From contig OZ024856.1 of the NCBI GenBank assembly GCA_964017155.1, positions 44,452,878 through 44,516,877 on the forward strand: DNA of 64,000 nucleotides, in the 5' to 3' direction. This DNA is from Oasisia sp. SBJ-2009 (taxonomy: Eukaryota > Annelida > Polychaeta > Sabellida > Siboglinidae). Under the pieces are notes generated by a model, which did not search any database, was not told where the DNA came from, and was given only the letters and a program-made list of their open reading frames with translations. Shown here piece by piece: positions 13,577 through 20,887 of this stretch. Both the position numbers and the translations under genes were made by a program. Position 1 is the first letter of the stretch; each line of letters opens with the position of its first letter.

Positions 13577-15773
13577 AGGAGCAGTTTGGTGGTTATAAGT
13601 TATAATTTTCATAGTTAAGTCAGAAAATAAGATCGCCTGGTACCGATTTTGTGGCAGAAGACATGAAAGAAAAATTTGAGCGATATTTGTTTACATAGCT
13701 GCACATTTTTTAATTGCAGAAAAAGGTTTGAATATTCAAAATTTGTAATACGAATTCAATTTCATCCCATCCTTAATGTAGTGATATGACCACAACATTA
13801 ATGTTGTATTTGCATGTTTACACACTCGCATATAAATACACAGGTTCATACCTCTGCTGCCAGACTTGCACATAAAGAACGACCGCGAGAACTTCATCTT
13901 TGGCTAGATGCAGCCCCCCTTCCTTCAGTCTCTGATCATCTGCCAAAAATAAGGAAACTTTTATTGAAAGAATCTCATCAATCTATAAACAAAGTTCTTA
14001 TGTACTTGCAACAGAAAATGATACGCCTATATTTTAAATGGACACAATGTATTGTGTCTCATTCCATTTCTAATGCAATATACAATCAGAAAGCTGATAA
14101 AACAAAATATCAAATGTACTAACAAATTAAACATATGTTTGGTAACATTAAATTTTTGTGTGCCAACATAAGTGGAAACAATTCAAAGATGATATGAGAG
14201 ATGGAGGTGTCACAGTGGATATGGTCACAGATCGCACACTACGCACAGTGGAGGATGACTAGGCTGACCCCATGGAGATAGAGATATGGCCTCCAAGGTG
14301 AACATACAGCAAAATGTTTCCCAAGAAATTCTACTTTTCTACTGATTTTTCTCTGCTAATGAAGACAGCTTCTTAGGGTGTGAACATGATTACATGCATG
14401 GTTATTGTAAAACATAATAATAATAAGACTGTGTATACCGATTAAATAATAATAAATAGTAAAAAAACTAACTATTATGTTTTCCATTTAACCAATTACA
14501 TAAAGGACAGCTACAATTATTACAATACATGACGGTGATCACAGAGACAGTTCTAAGTATGCATATAAGACTTCTCTACCTAGAATAGTCACATCTGAAA
14601 AGATTTCACATAATAATTACTTGTGTGCAACAGGGTATGAAACAATAGTATTTTATAAGGAAAAGAAACAAACAATTAACAAACTGTTGGCATCTCATAA
14701 TTGTAAACATACATACATGGTCCATATATATATATTTATATTATATATAATATTTTTGCCATAGTTCTGAAACATGACATCAGTCATATTATAACAAAAT
14801 TAGATTGTTTCTTGTTCTTCTTTTATATGACCACCAGTCAACTTGCTGATCATTACTGTCATTGGTTTTCAGAGTTTTCCTTCCCTAGAATTACTGAGTT
14901 CACTAAAGGTTACACATTTACCCCCTGTATATGGGATTTTTTTACTTCCCCTGGCATAGACAGTTTTAGACACCAGATAGAGGGGACCACCAGCTTTTAG
15001 TGTCTTTCGAAAAACACAGGCAAATGTAGGGTGAACAAAATTGTCTATGTTTCGAAACGGCGGCAGGTAGAATTGAACCACCATTCCTTCGATTGACAGT
15101 CTGGTGCTCTACCACCGCTCCCCAGTTTCAACCTTGCCCTTGGGCTACTGTTTCAAATAACAAGTTAATAACAGTTATAATATTTTAATTACGACTAATA
15201 TATTACACAGTAATAACCATTGCACACCACCTCTGCCTAACCTCAGTGTCACGATGGGAAAATGTCATAATGACCTCTCTTGTTTTATGTATGAACAGTT
15301 AAGTTTATTTTTCGTTAATTCAATGTTAACATATGGCAGTAAAATATTGCTATCCTAAATGTTGGTCGGAATACCAAAATAAGGAACAAGTCGTGTAATA
15401 TACTGAATGAGATCAGTCATATTCAACACAACAAATTGAATTTTAACTGGCCGGATGTTTATGTTATCGTATGCGTTTGCCTTGCAGTTGCTTTCCCAGA
15501 ACCCAAGGCCACGCTAGACACGAAGGCATGTAACTAACAAAGGGGATTTTTTGCTATTAAACAGTCTATTTTTCATATCAAGAATATCATGTACAGTCTC
15601 GAGTGAAGCTAACAACGTTGACATGTTTCAAATATTAAAATGAAACCGTCAAATATTAAGGAATGAAACACGGTGAGCCTGCATTGATGCAGACGTCTCA
15701 CTGAGTCTGACTTCTCGATAGAATACTTACGACTTTCGAGCAAAGCCGCCAAGTCTGTGCAGATGTCACACAT
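556..15773 (-). CDS. USP34: USP34 orthologue, N-terminal 959 codons in 14 exons (partial gene)
   Basis: Orthologue of ubiquitin-specific protease 34, a giant C19-family deubiquitinase; in vertebrates it is linked to axin stability in Wnt signalling. Fourteen coding exons on the minus strand join in consistent phase to give 959 codons plus one base, and the gene then continues past the low-coordinate edge. Recognition rests on segments shared with vertebrate USP34: start MCDICTDLAALLE, QCMCCYKEYK, PLRSYVIRYMCRLSD, DKEGLDLAFKYF, DHIFGPNLHVE, IILNFLAMEGRI and SDKNMADFEGED. This part is the helical-repeat-like N-terminal region; the catalytic Cys and His boxes are not in the window. Two acidic low-complexity linkers (exons 3 and 12) are poorly conserved. 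Introns carry a SINE, hAT-like elements, a LINE tail and three minisatellites. I saw no frameshift or stop in any exon. The family is very sure; exact ends of exon 12 are less so. Confidence 0.95.
792..1189 (-). other. USP34: USP34 intron 13, unique part
   Basis: AT-rich intron sequence without recognisable coding or repeat features, between exon 14 and the SINE at 1190. Confidence 0.6.
1190..1466 (-). mobile_element. tRNA-Gly-headed SINE
   Basis: Read on the minus strand, the element begins with a tRNA-Gly(GCC)-like head. It has an A-box-like TGGTGTAGTGG, an anticodon-arm-like CGCCTGCCACGC, and a B box GGTTCGATCCC (complement of about 1407-1418). The body follows to about 1190 and ends in a segment (agcccaatcttgggctaacg on plus) shared with the Asp-headed SINEs elsewhere in the window. 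The acceptor stem does not pair, so it is not a working tRNA gene. Confidence 0.75.
1563..1750 (-). CDS. USP34: USP34 exon 13
   Basis: 188 bp reading DSLNSSKEATLHEEMD to LQHVHTQRHRRSL plus two bases. It resembles no vertebrate segment strongly but has a good acceptor (ATTTCAG), a GTCAGT donor, and phases that fit exons 12 and 14 exactly. Confidence 0.78.
1751..2220 (-). other. USP34: USP34 intron 12
   Basis: Intron between exons 13 and 12; AT-rich and without recognised elements. Its 5' end on the minus strand carries the extra donor-like copies described for exon 12. Confidence 0.6.
2188..2286 (-). repeat. USP34: Triplicated 33-bp segment containing a 5' splice site
   Basis: Three adjacent 33-bp units on the minus strand begin CCCTGCACCTCAGGGGTAAG, CCATGTACCTCTGGGGTAAT and CCATGTACCTGGGAGGTAAG. 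The first copy starts just inside exon 12, near 2299. Each contains a GT donor in the same codon phase and would encode an 11-residue repeat (PCTSGVSSGQV type). Confidence 0.85.
2287..2920 (-). CDS. USP34: USP34 exon 12 (three possible 5' splice sites)
   Basis: A 634-bp exon that is open and compositionally strongly biased. It holds a basic start (TKHKRRRVRR), a tandem LVSHDSC repeat, a HHHH patch, a long Glu/Asp block and a Lys/Arg-rich end. Vertebrate USP34 also has acidic and His-rich linkers here, without close identity. The donor could be at 2287 (GGG then GTAAGT), 2254 (GGG then GTAATT) or 2221 (GAG then GTAAGT). The sites lie exactly 33 bp apart, all in phase 0, so each step adds 11 residues. 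The coordinates give the shortest form. Confidence 0.82.
2983..3038. repeat. (TA)n microsatellite
   Basis: A nearly pure TA run of about 55 bp in USP34 intron 11, close upstream of the exon 12 acceptor. The remaining intron (2921-3393) has no other recognised feature. Confidence 0.95.
3394..3700 (-). CDS. USP34: USP34 exon 11
   Basis: 307 bp reading DVKEADFSSSEHSDSAEEG to ISEGSLPSDLSPD, a Ser- and acid-rich linker. Sequence similarity to vertebrates is weak here, but the phase joins exon 10 (G plus GT) to exon 12 (AG plus G). The acceptor is a run of C followed by CAG; the donor is GTGAGG. Confidence 0.87.
3750..4088 (-). other. USP34: USP34 intron 10, AT-rich part
   Basis: AT-rich sequence with repeated tttatattaatttata-like motifs, low complexity, no coding signal. 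Confidence 0.6.
4089..4800. repeat. 33-bp minisatellite, 21 units, in USP34 intron 10
   Basis: Twenty-one head-to-tail units, mostly 33 bp (range 31-40), of the form cagtctctggggcagggcaa followed by acagtctcagtca. A block of consecutive variants (ggacaaatag, tcccgggggtag, tctttgggg) occurs twice, at about 4390-4500 and 4560-4670, indicating a higher-order duplication. Read on minus, each unit contains CTGTTTGCCCTGCCCCAG, which resembles a 3' splice site. A lone degenerate copy lies at about 3700-3750, at the real acceptor of exon 11. Confidence 0.93.
5225..5383 (+). mobile_element. 3' end of a CR1-like LINE (same family as 20888-22177)
   Basis: Matches the last part of the LINE at 22020-22177. 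It encodes the terminal FKNKID and LRRAGY of the reverse-transcriptase ORF, then a stop, then the conserved 3' UTR (caaagggcttccttgtcaac, tctctaggtggcaatcttg) and the terminal gttaaatcttg repeat. The insertion is strongly 5'-truncated and sits on the strand opposite to USP34. Its 3' end lies a few bases from the exon 10 donor. Confidence 0.88.
5387..5510 (-). CDS. USP34: USP34 exon 10
   Basis: 124 bp reading MLYLASALIKFLWNTAYS to GLGDSVHIGT plus one base, colinear with vertebrate TLYLASMLIKALWNNAL. The acceptor is ATTTCAG and the donor GTAATT. Only a few intron bases separate the donor from the 3' end of a LINE fragment. Confidence 0.94.
6033..6158 (-). CDS. USP34: USP34 exon 9
   Basis: 42 codons in phase 0 reading LKYCGRQVLDILIALIKNLD then HLLRLVSQLDPAALNEQ, matching the vertebrate segment SLIKNLDPVPLRHLLNLVSA. 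The acceptor is TGTTGCAG and the donor GTCAGA. Confidence 0.95.
6266..6698. mobile_element. Non-autonomous hAT-like element A, short copy
   Basis: 433-bp element with inverted ends TAAGGATGGGAC and GTCCCATCTTTA and a perfect 8-bp target duplication TTGCTGCT (6258-6265 and 6699-6706). Subterminal parts are rich in TCGAATATCG. It is an internally deleted version of the 1034-bp copy at 12742-13775. The 8-bp duplication is diagnostic of hAT. It lies in USP34 intron 8. Confidence 0.9.
6881..6973 (-). CDS. USP34: USP34 exon 8
   Basis: 31 codons in phase 0 reading IIKQSQIILNFLAMEG to HLDVIWAAAQ, nearly identical to vertebrate USP34. The acceptor is TATCCAG and the donor GTAACA. Confidence 0.96.
7013..7350 (-). 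other. USP34: USP34 intron 7
   Basis: No recognised repeat or coding feature in intron sequence 6974-7350 between exons 8 and 7. Confidence 0.55.
7351..7429 (-). CDS. USP34: USP34 exon 7
   Basis: 79 bp reading SQLANWLIENKIIDHIFG and then PNLHVE, matching vertebrate HIFGPNLHIE. The 3' splice site is a tandem TAGCAG (NAGNAG type), so the exon may start at 7429 or 7426; both keep the frame and differ by one residue. The donor is GTAGGA. Confidence 0.93.
7430..7836 (-). other. USP34: USP34 intron 6
   Basis: No recognised features; moderately AT-rich. Confidence 0.55.
7837..7898 (-). CDS. USP34: USP34 exon 6
   Basis: A short 62-bp exon reading NQISQYNELANNESLMLEAD plus two bases, colinear with the vertebrate segment NQLHTFNDVCNNESLV. 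The acceptor is GTTTCAG and the donor GTACGA. The split Gly codon is completed by exon 7. Confidence 0.9.
7899..8593 (-). other. USP34: USP34 intron 5, with a short hAT A remnant
   Basis: Around 8295-8332 the phrase tttcatggttaggtcagaaa recalls the interior of hAT-like element A. A similar phrase occurs near 5064-5085. Otherwise nothing is recognised. Confidence 0.5.
8594..8849. mobile_element. Small inverted-repeat element (MITE) beside exon 5
   Basis: A 256-bp element with ends CAGGGGTAGAAAT and, inverted, CAGGGGTCGAAAT, and interior motifs of the type ttggtagtc repeated in both orientations. The flanks share CTGGT on both sides, so the target duplication may be 5 bp or a decayed longer one. 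The superfamily is unresolved. Confidence 0.75.
8876..9136 (-). CDS. USP34: USP34 exon 5
   Basis: 87 codons in phase 0. It contains IVPLRSYVIRYMCRLSD, MTDLMWAAVKEP and DKEGLDLAFKYF, among the best conserved stretches of the N-terminal region. The acceptor is GGTGTAG and the donor GTGAGT. A small inverted-repeat element ends about 26 bp beyond the donor. Confidence 0.96.
9137..9661 (-). other. USP34: USP34 intron 4
   Basis: AT-rich, with a short TA run near 9503-9522; no recognised elements. Confidence 0.55.
9662..9811 (-). CDS. USP34: USP34 exon 4
   Basis: Exactly 50 codons in phase 0, reading PVYLLRNVCFYCDSNG to HTLINIIAN and matching the vertebrate segment PLHLLRYVCLFCGKNG. The acceptor is GCTTCAG and the donor GTAAGT. 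Confidence 0.94.
9812..10104 (-). other. USP34: USP34 intron 3, part before the minisatellite
   Basis: Intron sequence that grades into the 62-bp array. Open frames here are not supported as exons because exon 4 joins exon 3 in phase without them. Confidence 0.55.
10105..11384. repeat. 62-bp minisatellite, about 20 units, in USP34 intron 3
   Basis: Head-to-tail 62-bp units of the form gtattaggatacaggaggta, tggtgactgaagtattggga, gatataaggttgggtgatgg, ga. Variants alternate (gaggtatggtgact, gaggtatggtgatt, gggggcatggtgact) without strict order. The edge near 10105 is the most diverged. Confidence 0.95.
11717..12203 (-). CDS. USP34: USP34 exon 3
   Basis: The 487-bp exon starts with QCMCCYKEYKNFERFNN, runs through a long acidic and charged linker (KEKMTEKEAEAEAEKEEGG), then WTLEEKDRLFQFVTKVF and MYMAYKHSVNTS, all colinear with vertebrate USP34. 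The acceptor is GTTTCAG and the donor GTGAGT. The linker is lineage-specific in sequence. Confidence 0.93.
12204..12741 (-). other. USP34: USP34 intron 2, unique part
   Basis: AT-rich intron with no recognised feature before the hAT-like element. Confidence 0.55.
12742..13775. mobile_element. hAT-like element A, 1034-bp copy
   Basis: The ends TAGGGATGGGTCGAATC and, inverted, TAAGGATGGGATGAAATTG flank a 1034-bp body. The target duplication is degenerate, GTGTAATG versus ATGTAGTG (6 of 8). The interior has no long ORF, so the copy is non-autonomous. It includes a TA run at about 13543-13572 and a block of ccctaa-like words. The short copy at 6266 and the right-truncated copy at 57703 belong to the same family. 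Confidence 0.88.
13852..13939 (-). CDS. USP34: USP34 exon 2
   Basis: The 88-bp exon reads DQRLKEGGLHLAKDE followed by VLYVQVWQQ, aligning with the vertebrate segment EGGDGLQLRKEH to INSWTQR. The acceptor is TTTTTGGCAG and the donor GTATGA. It closes an Arg codon split with exon 3. Confidence 0.92.
13940..14874 (-). other. USP34: USP34 intron 1, first part
   Basis: Mostly AT-rich sequence. At about 14163-14310 a frame with WKQFKDDMRDGG recalls C-terminal ends of non-LTR retrotransposon ORFs, but it is too short to call. Confidence 0.5.
14875..15125 (-). mobile_element. tRNA-Asp-headed SINE, copy 1
   Basis: Minus-strand copy of the same SINE as at 37440-37712 and 52349-52615. The head (complement of about 15060-15124) has an Asp-like anticodon arm around CTGTCAATC. 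The body has the conserved aaagacacaggcaaatg-type segment and the 3' part beginning with the gtggactcactaattc-type motif. Confidence 0.85.
15731..15773 (-). CDS. USP34: USP34 exon 1 (initiator)
   Basis: The exon encodes MCDICTDLAALLES plus one base, matching the MCENCADLVEVL start of vertebrate USP34. The initiator ATG is the complement of cat at 15771-15773. The 5' splice site is a consensus GTAAGT (complement of 15725-15730). The phase, one base over, fits exon 2. Confidence 0.93.
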
Positions 15774-16689
15774 ATTGAACCTCTTGTCAATATTCTATTG
15801 ACAGAATACCTAAACTATGCTCATGCTCAATCCTCCATTCAACGTTTTATTCCAATGAACGAAGGAGTTTTACTGTTTCAACACATTCAATATGCATTTA
15901 CTTAACACCCGCCATGTTGATCATACGGAATTGGCCGAATATAATAGGCACGTTCCATTGGTCCTCCTGCTGAGCGGAAATGCCCGAAGTACAGCTGCTG
16001 GTGTTACTGGCTTACGCGCGCCTATTTATAGTTTAGCTTGTACTCAAGGAAACGAACTCAATTATTTCTGTTCTTTTGCTAAAAATGCCTTCATTACACG
16101 TATTATACGTTGCATTACACTTCAAACATATCACTCGCAGCTAAACTCGCGTCTTTAACATAGTAATGGATCCTGATGGCCTATTATGATACTATTATCA
16201 GGAAATCGTGTATGTGTATAGGAAGACATGCATGTTGGGCAAAACGGACCCCTAGGGCAAAGCGCACTCTGCCATTCCGGCGGAGATAGGGCGGGGCAAA
16301 TTTGCAAAGGTAGCAAAGGCAGATCGAACACCTCAGGAGAAGGGAAAGATCATGCACAGTTGAAATGGCCGGGTGAAGGTGGAATTAAGATGGGGTTCAA
16401 GAGGGAGTTGCTGACTAAAAATTGCGGAGAGACAGAATATATAGTGATCGACCTAGAGTTACGTCAATATATGTACTCTCGATCGATAGACCTTAATTCA
16501 CTCGATAGTGCAAGCTACATAGATAGTGGTCCAATATTGACTTGGTTGATGACTGTTACGTCTGGCACGATGTCTAGCCAGTGTGTTAGGATGTAGTCAA
16601 TTTCGGTCTCCGTTATAGTCAAGTTAGCTATATACTGTAAACTTTTTTTTACGGAAATGTATTATATATATATAGTTATCTAGAGCAAA
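15774..16689. other. 5' flank of USP34
   Basis: Upstream region with the candidate TATA box. A G-rich stretch at about 16225-16420 has an open plus frame (16228-16596) with no recognisable protein similarity and no start or splice support, so I leave it uncalled. Confidence 0.5.
16021..16030 (-). promoter_or_regulatory. USP34: Candidate TATA box for USP34
   Basis: On the minus strand TATAAATAGG lies about 250 bp upstream of the USP34 initiator ATG, followed by CGCGCG. A start site about 30 bp downstream would give a 5' UTR of roughly 215 bases. There is no transcript evidence here. Confidence 0.3.
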
Positions 16690-17011
16690 AATAGCTTGGT
16701 TGCACCTTGTGCATTTCTCATAATTTCTCTGCTTAGCGAAGCGGAGAACTGCCTGCTCTGCTCACTCCCGATGGCAAATGCGTTCTGAACATTCACTGTG
16801 TCTGGCGCCACTTGGCCATTGTAGATGTTATAGACACCTGCATGGTTGCTGGTCATTGAGGGGATGACTGTACTTCTCCAACTGCATCCATCGCGATCTT
16901 CTTCCAATCGGCCTCGTCCCGTCTCTGTCTTCCCTCTCCTTCCTCCTTGTGCTTATTCTTCTCCTCCCCATCTATTTCACCGTGTACGTGGCTTCTGCTC
17001 ATCCCTAGCTT
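16690..17011 (-). pseudogene. Fossil mobile-element ORF, segment 3
   Basis: On minus the frames read GEIDGEEKNKHKEEGEG and WKKIAMD, then, after a frame change, YNIYNGQVAPDTVNVQNAF and SEQSRQFSASL. These match by memory an uncharacterised protein family, common in invertebrate and fish genomes and usually encoded by mobile elements (NGQVAPEEVNV-like motif). Continuity with 20373-20887 is restored if the TIR element 17012-20372 is removed. Frameshifts show it is dead. Confidence 0.6.
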
Positions 17012-17714
17012 CCCAGATAGCCACCTATATCGGCACGATATCGGCTGCATCTCGGCAATCTCGGGCCTATCTCTCCTATGTCGGGCCGATATCGGTGCGA
17101 TGTTGGCTATACTGGCTGTACGCACTATGCAGCCGACATCGGGCCAATATCGTTCCGATGTTGGCGATACTGGCAGTATATAGGCACCTATGCAGCCGAC
17201 AACGGACCGAGATCGGCCCAAGATAAGCCATGTCGTTATATGCAGCAAGGGTTTGGCAGTAAATATAATGTTGTTATCCTTTATAAATGTGAACGTATGC
17301 AAAGCTAATTTAATACATATCGCATTAATTGTGGTGAGTGTAATTAGTAGAGAATTTGGGCGAGTTTAGATGTGTTTATTTTTTATTAAATGTTTCCAAT
17401 ATTTTGTGCGCCACTATAATCAGATTGTCCCGCCGTCCGTCATAGGGCCTACTAAAACACAACCAAGGGTGTACCTACATAATATTCCCTGCACGTAAGT
17501 GTTTTTAAAAACAATTTTTTTTATAAAAAAAACTCTTCTAAGAAAATAATCTTTAGAAGAAACAGTTTGAACATCCAAAGAAATTCCAGTCTGTGAAAAT
17601 ATATTCAAAACAATATTAGTATATTTTGTAACAAAACTATACCAAAACATGTCTTCTCACAGTTGAATATAGCTTGAACTGCCAATGAACTCCAAGGTCC
17701 TTAAATTTAGCCTA

Positions 17715-17921
17715 GCCTGATGATACCCCATGGAGAGATCAGTGATTACAGCCCCAGTGACACCAATGCTAGTGATGTAACAGTAGTCCAGCTGGGGAGT
17801 CCAGCCTCCCAGGCCTGGAACTCTGGAGGTAGTGAGTGACCTTTGAGACTAGGTTCCATGCATCTTGACTGCACTGGCATAGAGGATTTAGAGAGAAGCA
17901 CAGCTACAGTGGAGAAGGTAC
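17715..17921 (+). pseudogene. Possible decayed exon of the TIR element's own gene
   Basis: The frames read IPHGEISDYSPSDTNASD and VTVVQLGSPASQAWNSGG, then a stop, and in another frame DCTGIEDLERSTATVEK ending before a GTACG donor. Composition is more coding-like than the surroundings. The pairing with 19581-19740 is an inference from position. Confidence 0.3.
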
Positions 17922-18029
17922 GTTTAATCATATATTTTGTTGTAAATCCGTAAACCTTTGTACATTTCTAGATTAACAAATCATTTGATTTAGAATAAAT
18001 AAGGAGAAAATCAATAGATTACATTCCAC

Positions 18030-18960
18030 AACATTTTAGGTGTAGTAATTGATTGCAAACTAAACTGGAAAAGTCACATTTTATCAGTAAGATCTAAACT
18101 GTCAAAATGCTGTGCTATTATGTATAGAGCCAGTTCTTTGATTAACAGACATGGTATGCATATTTTGAACTATTCTCTTTTCATGCCTTATATTATGTAT
18201 TGTGCTGAAGTATGGGGTAACACATATGCTACAAATATTCATTGTTTAGTTTTATTACAGAAAAGAGTTACAAGATTAATTTGTGGTGCAAAAAGACTTG
18301 ATCACACAAATTTACTCTTTCACAATGTACATATTCTTAAATTACCAGATCTTGTAAAGCTAAAAACTGCTATAATTATGTTTAAGGCATATCATTATAT
18401 ATTACCAATGAATGTACAAAAATTGTTCAAAATACATGACTCTCGATATTCATCCAGGTATAAATGCAAGTTCAAGCAAATCTATGTACGTACTAACTTA
18501 AAAAGTATGTGCATTTATGTTACTGGAGTTAAACTTTGTAACTCCTTCGACAATTCACTGATTAGTTGTAAAAAAATTCAAATCATTTCAAAAAGTGTTA
18601 TACAAATAGACTGTTGAATAATTATGTGTTAGAGCCCTAGATAATTTTTGCTAACATAAATTAGATAAAAACATAAACATTCAGTTTGTTTATTGTTGTA
18701 AAGATTTTGTTTTTTGTTTTTCTCTTCAACAAATGTCACAATGTCTTTTTTTTATTAAATGCTGTATGGTTACACATATAAATAGTGTTCTATTGCATTG
18801 TTCGGATGCTTTATGTATGAAATTAAGAAATTATAAGGGTAAACATGATAAGTATTATACTTCTTTTACCCTTTTTTCAACAATTTATATTGTATTTTAT
18901 GCACTGTATTTATAATGTAGTAGTTGTTTGTTGAAATAAATTTCAATTCAATTCAATTTG
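18030..18960 (+). pseudogene. LINE 3' fragment: reverse-transcriptase C-terminal region
   Basis: A frame from about 18035 reads GVVIDCKLNWKSHI, then LMPYIMYCAEVWGNTYAT-like sequence, QKRVTRLICGAKRLDHTN and VKLCNSF. This is the familiar C-terminal end of non-LTR retrotransposon ORF2 (thumb region through the WNSLP-like motif, here degenerate). The main open stretch is 18120-18617 (165 codons). The 3' end has a ttcaattcaattcaa microsatellite near 18940-18958. It is 5'-truncated, with no catalytic residues left, and lies inside the 17012-20372 element. Confidence 0.75.
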
Positions 18961-19035
18961 TGGCATGAATTTATATGCGCACGCTTGATTCTGTGGAAGA
19001 TTATATACATTTGTTTTTTATATAATTGTTTACAA

Positions 19036-19113
<78 letters not shown>

Positions 19114-19131
19114 TTGTTTAATTGTTTACAA

Positions 19132-19166
<35 letters not shown>

Positions 19167-19193
19167 GTTTTGTAAACTATATAATATATATAT

Positions 19194-19384
19194 ATATATA
19201 TTCAATTTGTGGCATGAATTTATATGCGCACGCTTGATTCTGTGGCAGATTATATACATTTGTTTTTTATATTATTGTTTACAAAACTATATATATATAT
19301 ATATAGTTTTGTAAACAATTATATAAAAAACAAATGTATATAATCTTCCACAGAATCAAGCGTGCGCATATAAATTCATGCCAC

Positions 19385-19400
<16 letters not shown>
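19194..19400. repeat. Large inverted repeat around a TA core
   Basis: The arm starting ttcaatttgtggcatgaatt at 19201 is repeated inverted up to about 19391 (aattcatgccacaaattgaa), with nearly identical arms of about 95 bp meeting at a TA run near 19290-19305. A third, direct copy of the arm is at 18951-19045. TA runs of 50-80 bp fill 19040-19110 and 19392-19490. Confidence 0.88.
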
Positions 19401-19439
<39 letters not shown>

Positions 19440-19447
19440 TACAAAAC

Positions 19448-19492
<45 letters not shown>

Positions 19493-19580
19493 TTGTAAAC
19501 AATTATTTTGTTGCTCAGTCTGTGATATTAGTTAAATATAGATGGCATCTAGCTTAATGTCTCTTTCATTTTAATTGCAG

Positions 19581-19740
19581 AAGACATCAGGAGAAATGAA
19601 GACACCTCGTAGGCCCTACAGAAAACGCCATCCAGAAGTGTCTGTCCAAATGGTTCATGGGGCCCAAAGACTGGAATGGGGACAGGGCTAAGAGAAGAAC
19701 CTCGGAAACTTTGCCACTGTGTGATGAAAATAAAACAAAA
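19581..19740 (+). pseudogene. Possible terminal exon of the TIR element's gene
   Basis: After an acceptor-like TTTTAATTGCAG, one frame reads ENAIQKCLSKWFMGPKD and NGDRAKRRTSETLPL, and an AATAAA lies at about 19728. The AI...W...KD...RAKRR pattern faintly recalls the C-terminal part of DUF4806 proteins, which are often transposon-borne; this is weak. Confidence 0.3.
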
Positions 19741-20372
19741 TATGTCATTGCATTCTTTGTTACCTACTCATTAAGGCACACACAGCTAGCCTATAGTGTA
19801 TCCAAGTAATATAGGCTATAACGGTTTCATCTAGGCATACTGCCTAGATGAAACCGATATAGCCTAGATGCAACCGGGATTGCCGAGATCGATCCGATCT
19901 CGGGGATCTCACCGAGATCGGTCCGATCTCGGTCCGATCTCGGGGATCTCACCGATCTCGGTCTGATCTCGGTCCGATCTCGGGGATCTCGGGGATCTCA
20001 GCTGCATCTAGGCTATATCGGTTTCATCTAGGCAGTATGCCTAGCTGAAACCGAGATTGCCGATCTCGGTCCGATCTCGGGGATCTCACCGATCTCGGTC
20101 CGATCTCGGTCCGATCTCGGGGATCTCAGCTGCATCTAGGCTATATCGGTTTCATCTAGGCATGCTATAGATGCAGCCGAGATTGCCGAGATCGGACCGA
20201 GATCGATCCCATGTGCAAAACCTAGATCGGGCCGATGTCGTCTATCTCGGTTCGACATAGGGCCGAGATGCCCGAGATCGGCCCGATGTCGTATGCCGAG
20301 ATCGGGCCGATGTCGGTGCCGAGATGGCCGAGATCGGGCCGATATTGGGCCAATATCGTTTGGCTATCTGGG

Positions 20373-20887
20373 TTCATTGTACATAATTTATGTTCCATGG
20401 CGATGTCAAGGTGGGCGCACACTGAAACTATTCAGCCACACAGCCACTTGCTCGGGGCTCGTTCAAATGCCCTTATACCTCCAGCCCTTCCTTCGCTTGA
20501 TATGTCTGCTCTCCGAACTGATCTGCTGGCATTGCGGTTCCCCCATCCGAGTGCCGACAGACGTGTGCCCCTGCCAGTAGGTCCTCCTTGGCACGCCGGG
20601 GAAGGTGCTCCATCTGTCGCACATACCAGCTCAGGTAGCGAGCATAATTATGGTGACCTGCTGCGTAGGAGTATGGCAGCATTGCTTTAAATTGAGTCAC
20701 CGTTCCGCTCTCCGCGCAGGAACACGAGCGACAACAGTGTAGGCTTGACAAAGCAGTCCACCCATAGCCTGCCTGTCGGGTGCTTTCTGGCTGTCTCCAG
20801 GTAGATAATCAGCTCCTCATGAATCTTGGCGACAACTCGCATCCTCGATGTCCAGTATACCAAGAAAACGAAGACGTCGGTATCATG
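20373..20887 (-). pseudogene. Fossil mobile-element ORF, segment 2
   Basis: Minus frames give, in order, HDTDVFVFLVYWTSRMRVV, HEELIIYLETARKHPTGRLW, LVFLRGERNGD, a frameshift, VTQFKAMLPYSYAAGHHNYA, RYLSWYVRQMEHLPRRAKED, CRHSDGGTAMPADQFGEQTY, then near 20430-20390 VAVWLNSFSV and AHLDIAMEH after another frameshift. From memory, this is the same uncharacterised mobile-element-associated family as segments 1 and 3. Segment order looks permuted relative to intact members: the DTDVFV block normally follows, not precedes, the NYARY block. Confidence 0.65.

Larger units (their letters stand above)
17012..20372. mobile_element. 3.36-kb TIR DNA transposon with satellite-like ends
   Basis: The left end CCCAGATAGCCACCTATATC and the right end, inverted, CCCAGATAGCCAAACGATAT define the element. 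Both termini (about 17012-17235 and 19800-20372) consist of short words of the type gagatcgg, ccgatctcgg and gccgatatcgg repeated in both orientations, with small palindromes. The body holds a possible decayed two-exon gene, a LINE fragment (18030-18960) and TA-rich hairpins. Flanks give no clear target duplication beyond TT. The superfamily is unresolved. It interrupts the fossil ORF described on both sides. Confidence 0.72.

Noticed and set aside
16228..16596. 122-codon plus frame upstream of USP34
   Set aside because: No similarity, no clear promoter and no downstream exons; possibly an old element but unsupported.
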